Source: Sulfobacillus sp.
Lineage (GTDB): Bacteria; Bacillota; Sulfobacillia; Sulfobacillales; Sulfobacillaceae
Length of the DNA: 64,000 nt
Assembly: GCA_027309085.1 (NCBI GenBank)
Contig: DAIDDL010000019.1
Coordinates: forward strand, 1 to 64,000
Direction: 5' to 3'
Part shown: piece after piece, positions 26,137 to 36,172 of the stretch
How the letters are laid out: every line of letters starts with the position of its first letter
Position numbering within the stretch: position 1 is the first letter of the stretch
Translations under genes and position numbers: made by a program
The notes under the pieces: generated by a model
The model's input: only the letters and a program-made list of their open reading frames with translations
Databases searched by the model: none
What the model was told of the DNA's origin: nothing

Positions 26137-27206
26137 GGTGACAGGGCCTCCTCCTCACGCCGCCTCAACTGGCCACATGCCGCGTCGATCTCTTGACCCA
26201 GTTCTTTTCGTATCGTACAGGAAATCCCATGTTCCTGCACGATCCGCTGGAATTGTTCGACACGATTTTTTGAAGAGGGGGTGAAAGGGTGCTCCGGCAC
26301 AGGATTCCAGGGAATCAGATTGACGTGGCAGGAAAATCCCGACAACAGCCTCACCAACTGCATGGCCTGGTCATCTGTGTCGTTGACTCCTGCCAGGAGG
26401 GCGTACTCGAAAGACACCCGCCGCCCTGTCTTTTCCCCATAGACCCGGCAAGCCGCAATCAGCGCGGCAATGGGATAGGCCTTGTCAATGGGCATGAGAG
26501 AACTTCTGAGGTCATCCGTGGCCGCATGCAAAGAGACCGCCAGGGTGACCGGAATCCCCTCCTCGGCCAGCTGGTAAATCTCCGGCACCAAGCCGCTGGT
26601 GGAGAGAGTGAAGTGCCGGTAGCTGAGGTTGAGTCCCAAAGGCTCATGGGCCAGGCGCATGAATTTGACCACGTTCTCATAGTTGTCCATGGGCTCGCCA
26701 ATTCCCATCAAGTCTACACGGCTGATGACGTGGCCGCGCTCCTGGATTAAATCATTGGCCAGGCGGACCTGGTCCAGAATCTCCCCAGCAGTCAGGTTGC
26801 GCGACCGCTTGAGCAGCCCCGACGCGCAGAACGTGCAGCCCATATTGCACCCCACCTGGCTGGACACACAGACACTGTAGCCGTAGTCATGGGGCAGCAC
26901 CACGGTTTCCACCTGCTGGCCGTCAAAGAGCTTCACCAAAAGTTTGAGGGTGCCGTCCTGGCCTGTTTGCACCCGGCTCGCCGCGACCCTGTGCAGCGGG
27001 TATTTGTCCTCCACCGACAGGCGCAGGGCTTTGGGCCATACCGTTAAATCACCATAGTCCCGAATAGGGCGGCGCCACAGCCCTTCAAAAAGCTGGCGCG
27101 CCCGGTACGCCGGCACGCCCCAAGGCGCCATGAGGGCCTCGAGCTCTGCTGGCGATGACGACAGGACATCGGGCTCTTGCTTGTGTTTTACCATTTGGTC
27201 TCCCAT
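26133..27206 (-). CDS. rlmN: 23S rRNA (adenine2503-C2)-methyltransferase
   Basis: CVSSQVGCNMGCTFCASG radical SAM motif, MGIGEPMDNYENV, VSLHAATDDLR. Confidence 0.95.
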   Translation of the reverse strand: MGDQMVKHKQEPDVLSSSPAELEALMAPWGVPAYRARQLFEGLWRRPIRDYGDLTVWPKALRLSVEDKYPLHRVAASRVQTGQDGTLKLLVKLFDGQQVETVVLPHDYGYSVCVSSQVGCNMGCTFCASGLLKRSRNLTAGEILDQVRLANDLIQERGHVISRVDLMGIGEPMDNYENVVKFMRLAHEPLGLNLSYRHFTLSTSGLVPEIYQLAEEGIPVTLAVSLHAATDDLRSSLMPIDKAYPIAALIAACRVYGEKTGRRVSFEYALLAGVNDTDDQAMQLVRLLSGFSCHVNLIPWNPVPEHPFTPSSKNRVEQFQRIVQEHGISCTIRKELGQEIDAACGQLRRREEEALSP

Positions 27207-27207
27207 C

Positions 27208-28527
27208 TCACGTCCGTAAACGAGCAATAAAAAATCCGTCCATTCCCAAGTCTCCCGGGACCAGCATCAGCGCCCCATTGACCACAAAATCCTGAAAGGC
27301 CAGGTCCGGCAGATAGTCCTGAACGCTCTCGCGCTCAATTTCAGGATGATTCTTGCATACGCGGTCCACCACCAGGGTCGTCTCTTCCGGCTCCACCGAG
27401 CAGGTGCTGTACACCACCACCCCGCCTGGCTTAGCTAGGCGCACCGCAGCTTCGAGCAAGGCCACTTGGGTTCTGGCAAGCTGCGCCAAATCGCCCTCCT
27501 GCTTTTTCCACCGGGCGTCCGAGCGCCTGCGCAGCACACCTAGATTGCTGCACGGCGCATCGAGTAGCACCCGGTCAAATTGGCGCGGGTGTTTCTCAGC
27601 AAAGACACGGCTGTCTTGCGCCACCACGCGGGCGCTGGCCCCGAAGCCAAGGCGGGCGATATTTTCATCTAGAAGGGCCAGCCGGCTGGCCGCCATATCG
27701 ACCGCCGTCACCTGGGCCTGGCCCCGGGTTTTCTCCAAAATATGGCCGGTTTTGCCTCCCAGCCCGGCGGTGAGGTCCACAATCTTCTCGCCGGGCTGGG
27801 GGTCTAGCACCCAGGTGACCAGCATCCCGCTCTCATCCTGGACGGTCAGCAGCCCTTGCTGAAACGCCGGGATGTCCTCCAGCCATAAAGACCCCCTCAC
27901 CCGCACCGCTTCCGGGACGTAGCGGGACGGCTCTACTTGCGCCCCGGTCTCCTGCAGCGCCCGCAGCGCGGATTCCTGCGGCATGCGGCCCAAATTGACG
28001 CGCAGGGTCAAAGGCGGCACCTGATTGTCCACCCACAAAATGCGCCGGGTCTGCTCGGGGCCAAACCGGGCCTCCCAGCGCGACACCAGCCAGTCAGGGT
28101 GGGAAAACTCCACGCCCGGGGTCATGTTTGCAGGCTTCTGCGCGGGGGCCCGGCGCAAGATGGCGTTGACCATGCCGGTCGCCCGGGGCGCGGCTGACTT
28201 GGTTTGCTCCACCGCAGCATTCACCACCGCGTAGGCGGGCACCCGGTCCAAAAATCCTATCTGAAAGAGTGCGATGCGTAAAATATCCCGGACCTGCGGT
28301 TCGAGTTCTCCGCGCAGAAACGGCTCGAGCCACGCATCCAAGTACCGCTGATTGCGCAGCACGCCGTGAACAATCTGCGTCATGAGCGCCCTGTCCGCCG
28401 CCGACAGGGGATTTTCCGCAGTGCGCTGGGCCAGGGCATCGCCCACCCCCGCACCCTGCCGCACCCGCTCCAGCACCTTAAGCGCTTCGCTGCGCGACGG
28501 GCCCGCTCCAGTCATGCCTTCCCTCAT
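27208..28527 (-). CDS. rsmB: 16S rRNA (cytosine967-C5)-methyltransferase
   Basis: NusB-like N-terminus, DLTAGLGGKTGHI, VLLDAPCSNLGVLRRRSDARW, YSTCSVEPEE. Confidence 0.93.
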   Translation of the reverse strand: MREGMTGAGPSRSEALKVLERVRQGAGVGDALAQRTAENPLSAADRALMTQIVHGVLRNQRYLDAWLEPFLRGELEPQVRDILRIALFQIGFLDRVPAYAVVNAAVEQTKSAAPRATGMVNAILRRAPAQKPANMTPGVEFSHPDWLVSRWEARFGPEQTRRILWVDNQVPPLTLRVNLGRMPQESALRALQETGAQVEPSRYVPEAVRVRGSLWLEDIPAFQQGLLTVQDESGMLVTWVLDPQPGEKIVDLTAGLGGKTGHILEKTRGQAQVTAVDMAASRLALLDENIARLGFGASARVVAQDSRVFAEKHPRQFDRVLLDAPCSNLGVLRRRSDARWKKQEGDLAQLARTQVALLEAAVRLAKPGGVVVYSTCSVEPEETTLVVDRVCKNHPEIERESVQDYLPDLAFQDFVVNGALMLVPGDLGMDGFFIARLRT

Positions 28528-29441
28528 TCGCATACCACCTCGCCTCGCGCGTGCAGTCCCCGCATAAAATCCCCCGGGGTCATTTCCTTGCGCCCCGCCG
28601 GCTTGATCTTTTGGACTACTAGCACTCCGCGGGCCGTGCCGACCCGCCACACATTCCCGGCCAGTGTAACAGACCCCGGAGTCTGCTCCCCCTCATCGTA
28701 CGCACTGTCCGTGATTTTGATACGGATCTTGCAGCATAGGGTATAAGCTCCGGGGTCGGGACTCATGCTGTGGACCAGACGGTCAATCTCCCGAGCCGGG
28801 GCAGTCCACACAATGCGGGCATCGCCCGCATCAAATTTCCCCGCATAGGTGGCCCCCACCCCACTCTGGGGGGACAGGGCCATGCGGCCTGCCAGCATCT
28901 GGTCCAGATTCTCCAGGGCCAGCGCCCGGGCGGCCTGCGCCAGCTCTTCCGTCAAGGATCCTAAGGTCGCAGACGGTTCGATAGGCACAGCCGCCCAAGC
29001 GGCGACGGCGCCTGTGTCCACCCCCTCGTCCATCGCCATCAGAGTCACCCCCGTGCTCTGGTCCCCCGCCCGGATAGCCCAGGCAATAGGATTCGGGCCC
29101 CGCCACCGGGGCAGCAGGGAGGCATGCAGATTGAAGGCGCCGCGCGCTGGCAGCTGCAAGAGCCATGGCCTCAAAATTTTTCCAAAAGCGGCCGTGACAA
29201 TCAGGTCCGGAGCGAATTCTCCCCACGCTTCCCGGCACTGGGGCAATTTCTCCGGCCTGTCCGTATGCAGCCCGCTCGCCAAGGCAAGCTGCGCGACAGG
29301 GGACGGTGTCAATTTCAACCGCCGTCCCTGGGGAGTATCCGGTTTCGTCACCACCCGTATGACCAGGTCAGGGCGCTGCAGCAACCCTTGCAAGATAATC
29401 CGGGCATAATCCGGAGTGCCAAAAAACAGTAGACGCGCCAC
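28524..29441 (-). CDS. fmt: Methionyl-tRNA formyltransferase
   Basis: LLFFGTPDYARIIL, TKPDTPQGRRLKLTPSPV, FNLHASLLPRWRGPNPIAWAI. Confidence 0.95.
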   Translation of the reverse strand: MARLLFFGTPDYARIILQGLLQRPDLVIRVVTKPDTPQGRRLKLTPSPVAQLALASGLHTDRPEKLPQCREAWGEFAPDLIVTAAFGKILRPWLLQLPARGAFNLHASLLPRWRGPNPIAWAIRAGDQSTGVTLMAMDEGVDTGAVAAWAAVPIEPSATLGSLTEELAQAARALALENLDQMLAGRMALSPQSGVGATYAGKFDAGDARIVWTAPAREIDRLVHSMSPDPGAYTLCCKIRIKITDSAYDEGEQTPGSVTLAGNVWRVGTARGVLVVQKIKPAGRKEMTPGDFMRGLHARGEVVCE

Positions 29442-29443
29442 GC

Positions 29444-29926
29444 TTAATCCAACACCACCTCTTCATCATCCGCCCGCGCTGTGCGCGGCACCACATTGAC
29501 GGCCAGGTCCGTGAACAGCACCCCGTCCAGATGGTCAATTTCATGCTGCAGGCAGCGCGCCATCAGTCCGTCGCAGTCGACCCACACCTGGCGGCCATGG
29601 CTGTCCAGTCCCGTCACCCGGATATTCTGGGCCCGCTCCACTTCTCCCATCAGGTCCGGAATGGACAAACACCCTTCAAATCCGGTTTGGACTCCCTCCC
29701 GGTACAGAATCTCCGGGTTGACCAATTCCACAAGCCCTTCCCCGACGTCTGCCACAATCACCCGCCGCGATATCCCCACCTGCGGTGCCGCCAGTCCAAT
29801 CCCGTCTGCCTCGTACATGGTCTCCGCCATCTCGCGCAGCAGAGTCTGCACCTCTTTGTTGACACGGCGCACCGGCTTGGCTTTCTGGCGGAGCACTTCG
29901 TCTCCCACTACCCGTATATCCAACAT
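29444..29926 (-). CDS. def: Peptide deformylase
   Basis: GIGLAAPQVG, EGCLSIPD, LQHEIDHLDGVLF. Confidence 0.96.
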   Translation of the reverse strand: MLDIRVVGDEVLRQKAKPVRRVNKEVQTLLREMAETMYEADGIGLAAPQVGISRRVIVADVGEGLVELVNPEILYREGVQTGFEGCLSIPDLMGEVERAQNIRVTGLDSHGRQVWVDCDGLMARCLQHEIDHLDGVLFTDLAVNVVPRTARADDEEVVLD

Positions 29927-29961
29927 GGATCCTCACCTCATTCGTCCTCATATCTCACTCT

Positions 29962-32106
29962 TTATAGCATATAATACGGGTCAACTGTAATACGGCAGGA
30001 AAACTCGCTCTGCTCCACCAAGGCCAGCGCCTCGGCCACTTCCTGGCACTTGGGCCCTTTCACCAGCACATGGTAGCGGTAGCGCTCGCGCAGTTTGGGC
30101 AGCGGCGCCGGCACGGGACCGAGAATTTCGCACCCGGCCGCTTCCAGTCCCTTCACCATATCCGCCACCTTGCGGATATTCTGCTGCGCGGTGTTGTCAA
30201 GCGGGTCGGCCACTTCCAGCAGCCACAAGTTGGAAAATGGCGGGTATTGCAGTTCCTGGCGGAATTCTATTTCCTGGCGGTAAAACTTGTCATAATCATG
30301 GGTGGAAGCGCTCTCAATGGCAAAGTGCTCGGGGTCATACGCCTGCACCACCACCCGGCCCGGCTTGTCCCCCCGCCCCGTCCTCCCTGATGCCTGCACC
30401 ATGAGCTGGAATGTGCGCTCCGAGCGCCGGAAGTCGGGAAGGTGCAAGGCGACATCGGCCGCCACAATGCCCACCACAGACACGTTGGGAAAGTCCATGC
30501 CCTTGGCAATCATCTGGGTCCCGACCAGCACATCGGCCTTGTGCTCCACAAAATCAAAGTACAGTTTGTAATAGCTGTCCCGGGTATTGAGAGTGTCGCG
30601 GTCGGCGCGGGCGACTCTCGCGGTGGGCCAGAGTTTCCCCACCTCTTCCACCACCCGCTCCGTGCCCGCGCCAAAGTAGCGGATTTTATGGCTGTGGCAG
30701 GCAGGGCACGCAGCCGGCGGTTTCATGGTGTAAGAGCAGTAGTGGCAGACCAGAGAGTCCTCTTGCTGGTGGTATGTGAGGGTGACCGCACAGCGCGGGC
30801 ACTCAATGGCCTTGCCGCAGTCCCTGCACAGCACAAAACTGGCGTACCCGCGGCGGTTTAAAAACAAGATGACCTGCTCGTCCTGCGCCAGGGCCCGGGA
30901 GACGGCCTCTTGCAGTTCCCGGCTGAATATCGAACGGTTGCCTTCCTGCAGTTCTCTGCGCATATCCACCACGCTCACAGGAGGCAACGCCCGGGACCCC
31001 ACCCGGGACGTCAGCCGGATCCAGCCGATGACGCCCTGGCGGGCAAAAAAAGCCGTCTCCAGGGACGGTGTGGCGCTTCCCAAAATCACCTTCAGACCGG
31101 ACTGCTGCGCCAGCCACAGCGCCACGTCGCGGGTGTGGTAGCGGGGGTGCTCCTCCTGCTTGTACGTGCTCTCATGCTCCTCATCCATCACAATCAGCCC
31201 CAAGTTTTGAAAGGGCAGGAAGACCGAGGAGCGGACTCCCACCACAATGCGCAACCGGCCGGTGCGCACATCGTGCCAGGTTTTTGTCCTCTCCCCCGCA
31301 CTCAGCCCGCTGTGCCATAGCCCCACCATATTGGCGAAGCGCTCTTCAAACCGCATCACCGTCTGGGGCGTCAGCGCAATTTCCGGCACCATCACCAGTG
31401 CCTGGGCGCCCGCGCGCAGCGCGTCCTCAATGGCCTTCAAATAGACTTCGGTTTTGCCTGAGCCGGTCACACCTTCCAAGAGCCACACAGATCCCGGAGC
31501 CGACGCCACAATCAGGCTGACTGCACGCTCCTGCTCCCCAGTCAGAGTGAACGGGGAGGGATTGACGGACGCCGGGGCGGACGGCAAGGCCACCTGCGTC
31601 ACCGTCACCGCGCCCTCCCTGACAAGGCTCCGGAGAGGCTCCGCCATGTCAGGCATCTCCTGCAGAATCCTCTCTTTAAGGAGGGGACCTCTCTCTTGCA
31701 AAACATTCCACAAAGTTTGGCGCCGTGACGCGCGCTTGTTTCTGGACCCGACCGCTTCAATCAGTTCCTGGGTCGGGTCCTCATGGCCAAGGCCCCGGGG
31801 GAGCATGGCTTTGTAGGCTTGCGACGGGAAGCACAGATATTCTCGGGCCATCCACTGCCCGAGCTCCACCATCAGGGGGCTCAAAGCCGGGTAGGTGTCA
31901 CTCACTCTGTCGATGGCTTTGAGACGGCTGGGACCAGGATTCTCCACCTCTTGGACGTCCACCACAATTCCTTGGGCCCGGCCCCGGCCAAAGGGCACCT
32001 GCACCCGGCACCCTTTGGCCACCTCCATGCCGGGCGGCACGAGGTAAGTCCAGGCCCGGTCAAGGCCGCGCGCCACCCGGTCGACCACGACGTCCGCCAC
32101 CATCAT
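29962..32106 (-). CDS. priA: Primosomal protein N' (replication restart helicase)
   Basis: LLEGVTGSGKTEVYL, MDEEHESTYKQEEHPRYHTRDVA, zinc cysteines CRDCGKAIECPRCAVTLTYH, ASGRTGRGDKPG. Confidence 0.95.
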   Translation of the reverse strand: MMVADVVVDRVARGLDRAWTYLVPPGMEVAKGCRVQVPFGRGRAQGIVVDVQEVENPGPSRLKAIDRVSDTYPALSPLMVELGQWMAREYLCFPSQAYKAMLPRGLGHEDPTQELIEAVGSRNKRASRRQTLWNVLQERGPLLKERILQEMPDMAEPLRSLVREGAVTVTQVALPSAPASVNPSPFTLTGEQERAVSLIVASAPGSVWLLEGVTGSGKTEVYLKAIEDALRAGAQALVMVPEIALTPQTVMRFEERFANMVGLWHSGLSAGERTKTWHDVRTGRLRIVVGVRSSVFLPFQNLGLIVMDEEHESTYKQEEHPRYHTRDVALWLAQQSGLKVILGSATPSLETAFFARQGVIGWIRLTSRVGSRALPPVSVVDMRRELQEGNRSIFSRELQEAVSRALAQDEQVILFLNRRGYASFVLCRDCGKAIECPRCAVTLTYHQQEDSLVCHYCSYTMKPPAACPACHSHKIRYFGAGTERVVEEVGKLWPTARVARADRDTLNTRDSYYKLYFDFVEHKADVLVGTQMIAKGMDFPNVSVVGIVAADVALHLPDFRRSERTFQLMVQASGRTGRGDKPGRVVVQAYDPEHFAIESASTHDYDKFYRQEIEFRQELQYPPFSNLWLLEVADPLDNTAQQNIRKVADMVKGLEAAGCEILGPVPAPLPKLRERYRYHVLVKGPKCQEVAEALALVEQSEFSCRITVDPYYML

Positions 32107-32534
32107 GTCTGGCGCCGCATCAAGATCATCATTTCCGCCACCATATAGGCGGCTGCCGCCTCGTCTTCCGCGGTCAGGAGCACGGTCACAAGCCCGCCCG
32201 CGGCCGTGGCTTTGAGCGCTTTGCACTCCACGCGCGCATGGAGTGCGGTCCCGATCGTCACGGGCCGGAAAAACCGCACCCGGTTCATCCCATACAGGGC
32301 CAGCACTTCAGGAGCCTGGAGCGGGACCAGCCCAAAAACCAGGGACAACACCCCGAGACCGTGCAGTATCCGCTCGCCATAGACCGTCCCCTTGGCATAC
32401 AGCGCATCGGTGTGCAACGGATAGTGATCGCCGCTCCAGTCGGCAAACGTGTCCAGATCGCTGGCAGTCACCGTCCTGGCAGGGCTCAGGTAGACATCTC
32501 CAACCGCCAGCGCCTCGAATGCCTGGTCAAACAT
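32103..32534 (-). CDS. MaoC/FAS1-like hot-dog dehydratase
   Basis: VTASDLDTFADWSGDHYPLHTDALYAKGTVYGERILHGLGVLSLVFGL. Confidence 0.85.
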   Translation of the reverse strand: MFDQAFEALAVGDVYLSPARTVTASDLDTFADWSGDHYPLHTDALYAKGTVYGERILHGLGVLSLVFGLVPLQAPEVLALYGMNRVRFFRPVTIGTALHARVECKALKATAAGGLVTVLLTAEDEAAAAYMVAEMMILMRRQT

Positions 32535-33732
32535 GGGCCCGATCTCCCCTCTCCTCACGCCACTCTGCCAGCAGGTCCGCAACTTTTTCCGCCAACTGGT
32601 CCTTGCTCATGCGGGCCAGGGCGCCCTTTGTCTCGCCGGCGCGGAGTACGGCGGCAAAATACCCGCCCGCGCCAAATCCTTCGCCGTTTCCCACTTTATT
32701 CGCGACGATGGCGTGCAGGTGTTTGCGCCGGGCTTTGGCCAGGGCCGACTCGACCACATCGTGCGTCTCGGCCGCAAATCCCACCAGCAATTTCGAGCCA
32801 TGGTAGATCTGCCCCATCTCCGCCATGATATCGGGGTTGGCTTCCATCGCCCACGTCCGGCTCAGCTCGCTTTTGCGCATTTTCTTTGCGGCGGGCTCCG
32901 CCGGCCGGAAATCCGACACAGCGGCGGCTCCAATCAGCACATCTGCCCCCGGCATGGCGCTTTGCACCTCGCCCATCATCTCCCGGGCGGATTGCACGGC
33001 AGTGTACCGGACCCGCGGCCAAGCCGGCTCCGGAACCCCGGGCCCGTGAACCACATGGACCTCGGCGCCGCGGGCGCTCAGCTCCTTGGCTAGGGCGATC
33101 CCCATAGTTCCCGTCGACGGATTTGTCAGAATGCGGACGGGGTCGAAATGTTCCCAGGTCGGTCCCGCAGTAATGATCACAAAGAGCCCTCGGAGCGTCT
33201 GCGGCCGCTGTGCCCTCCACAGCGCCTCCATCAGTTCCTGGGGCTCCGCCATGCGGCCTTGGCCCAACAGTCCCGACGCCATGCGGCCCTCATTGGGGCC
33301 CACCACTTCCACGGCACGCCCTTCCACCAGGTCCGCCATCCGCCTCTTGGTCTGCGGGCTGGCCCACATTTCGGGCTCCATGGCGGGTGCCGCAATCACA
33401 GGCCCCTGATAGCCCTGGAACACCAGCGACAGCATGTCCGGGGACAGCCCCAAGGACAGGCGCGACAGCAGGTTCTGGGTCAGCGGGGCAATGATCATCA
33501 TCTCGGCCCAGCGCGCCAGGCGGACATGCGATAAAGGCCCCATGGGCTCGTCCAGTGCCGAAATCCCCACCGGGTGTCCGCTCAGAGCCCGAAAGGTGAG
33601 GGGGCCCACAAAGTCTTTGGCGCTTGGTGTCATCACGGTGTATAATTCATGGCCTTGTTGAACGAGACGACTGGCAAGATCACAGCTCTTGTAGGCGGAA
33701 ATCCCGCCGCCAACCCCTAACAGTACATGCAT
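32527..33732 (-). CDS. coaBC: Bifunctional phosphopantothenoylcysteine decarboxylase / phosphopantothenate-cysteine ligase
   Basis: LLGVGGGISAYKSCDLASRL, APAMEPEMW, ITAGPTWEHFDPVRILTNPSTGTMG, FAAETHD. Confidence 0.95.
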   Translation of the reverse strand: MHVLLGVGGGISAYKSCDLASRLVQQGHELYTVMTPSAKDFVGPLTFRALSGHPVGISALDEPMGPLSHVRLARWAEMMIIAPLTQNLLSRLSLGLSPDMLSLVFQGYQGPVIAAPAMEPEMWASPQTKRRMADLVEGRAVEVVGPNEGRMASGLLGQGRMAEPQELMEALWRAQRPQTLRGLFVIITAGPTWEHFDPVRILTNPSTGTMGIALAKELSARGAEVHVVHGPGVPEPAWPRVRYTAVQSAREMMGEVQSAMPGADVLIGAAAVSDFRPAEPAAKKMRKSELSRTWAMEANPDIMAEMGQIYHGSKLLVGFAAETHDVVESALAKARRKHLHAIVANKVGNGEGFGAGGYFAAVLRAGETKGALARMSKDQLAEKVADLLAEWREERGDRAHV

Positions 33733-33737
33733 TCCAA

Positions 33738-33950
33738 TTACTTGATGCCAATAGGCGGCACATCGACGGTGACAATGCCGCGCCGGATCTCTTCGAGGGC
33801 AATCGTGACGGGCTTGCTGGCACTCGTCTCCACCAGCGGCTGGCTTCCTTCCGTAATAGCGCGGGCCCGCCTGGCCGCAGCCACAGCCAGCGCGTACTTG
33901 CTTTCATGGCGATCGGTCAGATCCTGTACAGTCACACCTTTTTTGGTCAC
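33738..33950 (-). CDS. rpoZ: RNA polymerase omega subunit
   Basis: [28 protein letters not shown]; position between remA and coaBC. Confidence 0.85.
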   Translation of the reverse strand: MTKKGVTVQDLTDRHESKYALAVAAARRARAITEGSQPLVETSASKPVTIALEEIRRGIVTVDVPPIGIK

Positions 33951-34261
33951 GATGAACCCCTCTCTTCCTCAGCATCCTCATCCTCGTCTTCATCTTCTTC
34001 CAGCTCCACCGCCGACGCTTCCCGGCTGGCTAGCCGGTTGGCCACCGTTTCAGGCTGGACTGCTGACAAGATGACGTGGTCGCTGTCGGTGATAATCACA
34101 GCACGGGTGCGCCTCCCGTAAGTCGCGTCAATCAGCACCCCGCGGTCACGGGCTTCGGTGATGATGCGCTTGATCGGTGCCGAGTCTGGACTCACAATGG
34201 CCACGATCCGGTTCGCAGAAACAATATTGCCAAATCCGATGTTGACGAGTTTTATATCCAA
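33947..34261 (-). CDS. remA: RemA-like DUF370 regulator with acidic C-terminal tail
   Basis: [77 protein letters not shown]. Confidence 0.93.
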   Translation of the reverse strand: MDIKLVNIGFGNIVSANRIVAIVSPDSAPIKRIITEARDRGVLIDATYGRRTRAVIITDSDHVILSAVQPETVANRLASREASAVELEEDEDEDEDAEEERGSS

Positions 34262-34373
34262 ACCGTGGCCCTCCCGACGTAATGTCCCAGTGCAGATATC
34301 GTTTTAAATCATATCACACATAGCCTGCCAGGGAATCACTGGACGCCCCCCTTTCTCCCAAGATATTGACAGG

Positions 34374-35393
34374 TCACGAGGGCCCCGCAAAAGCTTGCCG
34401 GGCCCACCGCGCCAGCACCGCCAAGTCCCGGTCGCTGACCACGGTAATGGCGTAAGCGCCCTGGCGCAAGGCCAAAGTGCTCCACAGTCCGTCGGTCATC
34501 CCCGTGTACCCCGGGAACCCGCTGACAGGCTCGGTGAAGCGCCAGGCTGGAGTCCCGGCCGCAGTCCCTGCCGACACGGTCACCACCACCTGGCTTATCC
34601 CCCGGCCGTAGCGCACCATCTCCTGGGAGCCTGCGCGCTCCACGGAGGTTCTCGGCAGCGGCCCAAAGCGCGCGGGAACCGCGAAGCCCTCAAGAGCCGC
34701 CGAAACTCCCTGGGCCGCCCCCGACGCGGGCTTGACGGCGGCCCCTGGATTCCCCGCCGAATAGACCACGGCCTTCGCCTCGAAGACCATCCGCCCCGCC
34801 CGGTAGAAAGCTGCGCCCATCGGCTGGCCCGTGGCCGCATGAAACCAGTAGACAATGGCGGAAAAGGGGGAGCGCACTGCCGGGCGGGCCAGTGTCACCT
34901 GGTATGCCGGCACTCCCGCCAGAGCGGTCTGCCGGACTTTGCTCTGCCAGTCCCTGGCTTCATGTACTTGGGGAATAATCCAGCTCACAGGCCCCCAAAA
35001 GCCCCGGGGCGCAGTGACAGCGGCGGCCGCGGCGGTGCTTTGGAAACCGTCTGCGGTGATAGCGCCGTGCACGCAGGCCGCGTCAGCCAGCACGGCGCCC
35101 GCGGGCGTCAGCACCTGAATCCTCCAGTCCCGGGGGGAGTGGTCATAAAAATTCACCAACCGCCTGCGGCCTTCTCCTGCGCCTAACCCAGATCTTGCAC
35201 CGGTCCCTGCAATCTGCAGCGTCTCTGAAAAATTCCCCGCCGCCGCCGCACGCCTGGCGCGGGCAAAGAGGACCTGGGCATCCTCACGCGGCAAAGATCC
35301 CCGCGCCTGAGCAAAGGGCGCCAAAAACAGCCCGCCCCCCATCACCACGGCACCTAGCATGCTGAATGCTGTCCAGGTATTGACCCGGCCCAT
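34374..35393 (-). CDS. Secreted protein, possible MucB/RseB-like or lipoprotein-sorting fold
   Basis: N-terminal signal segment FSMLGAVVMGGGLFLAPFAQA; overall layout only, weak similarity. Confidence 0.45.
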   Translation of the reverse strand: MGRVNTWTAFSMLGAVVMGGGLFLAPFAQARGSLPREDAQVLFARARRAAAAGNFSETLQIAGTGARSGLGAGEGRRRLVNFYDHSPRDWRIQVLTPAGAVLADAACVHGAITADGFQSTAAAAAVTAPRGFWGPVSWIIPQVHEARDWQSKVRQTALAGVPAYQVTLARPAVRSPFSAIVYWFHAATGQPMGAAFYRAGRMVFEAKAVVYSAGNPGAAVKPASGAAQGVSAALEGFAVPARFGPLPRTSVERAGSQEMVRYGRGISQVVVTVSAGTAAGTPAWRFTEPVSGFPGYTGMTDGLWSTLALRQGAYAITVVSDRDLAVLARWARQAFAGPS

Positions 35394-35491
35394 AAACCCA
35401 CCTCCTTTGGCTATTCTGCCCGGAACTGGAGCAGATATCCTGGGTTACGACAGCCTGTGGTATACTCAATATCCAAACAATTTAGAGGAGA

Positions 35492-36160
35492 ATGCCCGTG
35501 CTAAGCGCCATCCATACCGTTACGCAGTGGCTGAACCAGGTGGGCTACCTCGCCGTCTACCTGGTGCTGTTTGTGGAAAGTATCGGGGTACCGAGCCCGT
35601 CAGAGATTATTTTGCTATTTTCCGGCTATGAAGTGTGGCTGGGGCATTTCTCCTACCCAGTGGTCGTGCTGGTGGCGGCGGCCGGGAGCACAACCGGAGC
35701 CACGGGCGCCTATTTCATCGCCCGGCTGGGAGGCCGCCCGCTCATTCTCAAGCATTTCCGCTGGATCTTCCGCACCCCTGAGCGCCTGGCTTACTGGGAG
35801 AACTACTTTCATACCAGAGGGGACAAAGTGGTGCTCATCGGCCGCATCATTTCCGGGGTGCGCATGATTATTTCCTATCCGGCAGGCATCTTCGAAATGC
35901 CCTATCCCCGGTTTCTGCTGTTTACCGTCATCGGCTCCATTTTGTGGCCCCTGATAGCCGTCACCGCCGGCTATCTTCTAGGTCCCCATGTAGTGTCCGG
36001 GCTGGAATCCGCCAAGCGTTACGAAGCCCCGGTGGCCGCAGGCGCTGTCCTGCTGGCGGGAGCATGGTGGTGGTGGGACCGCCAGAAGAAAAAACGCCAG
36101 GTCCTCCCCTCTCCCGAGGAACCGTCTAGCGGCCATGTTCAGGAAGAGGAGAAGCCCTAG
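35492..36160 (+). CDS. DedA/SNARE-associated family membrane protein
   Basis: FVESIGVPSPSEIILLFSGY, GSTTGATGAYFIARLGGRPLI, GRIISGVRMIISYPAGIFEMPYPRFL. Confidence 0.9.
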   Translation: MPVLSAIHTVTQWLNQVGYLAVYLVLFVESIGVPSPSEIILLFSGYEVWLGHFSYPVVVLVAAAGSTTGATGAYFIARLGGRPLILKHFRWIFRTPERLAYWENYFHTRGDKVVLIGRIISGVRMIISYPAGIFEMPYPRFLLFTVIGSILWPLIAVTAGYLLGPHVVSGLESAKRYEAPVAAGAVLLAGAWWWWDRQKKKRQVLPSPEEPSSGHVQEEEKP

Positions 36161-36172
36161 CCGGGCGACTCT

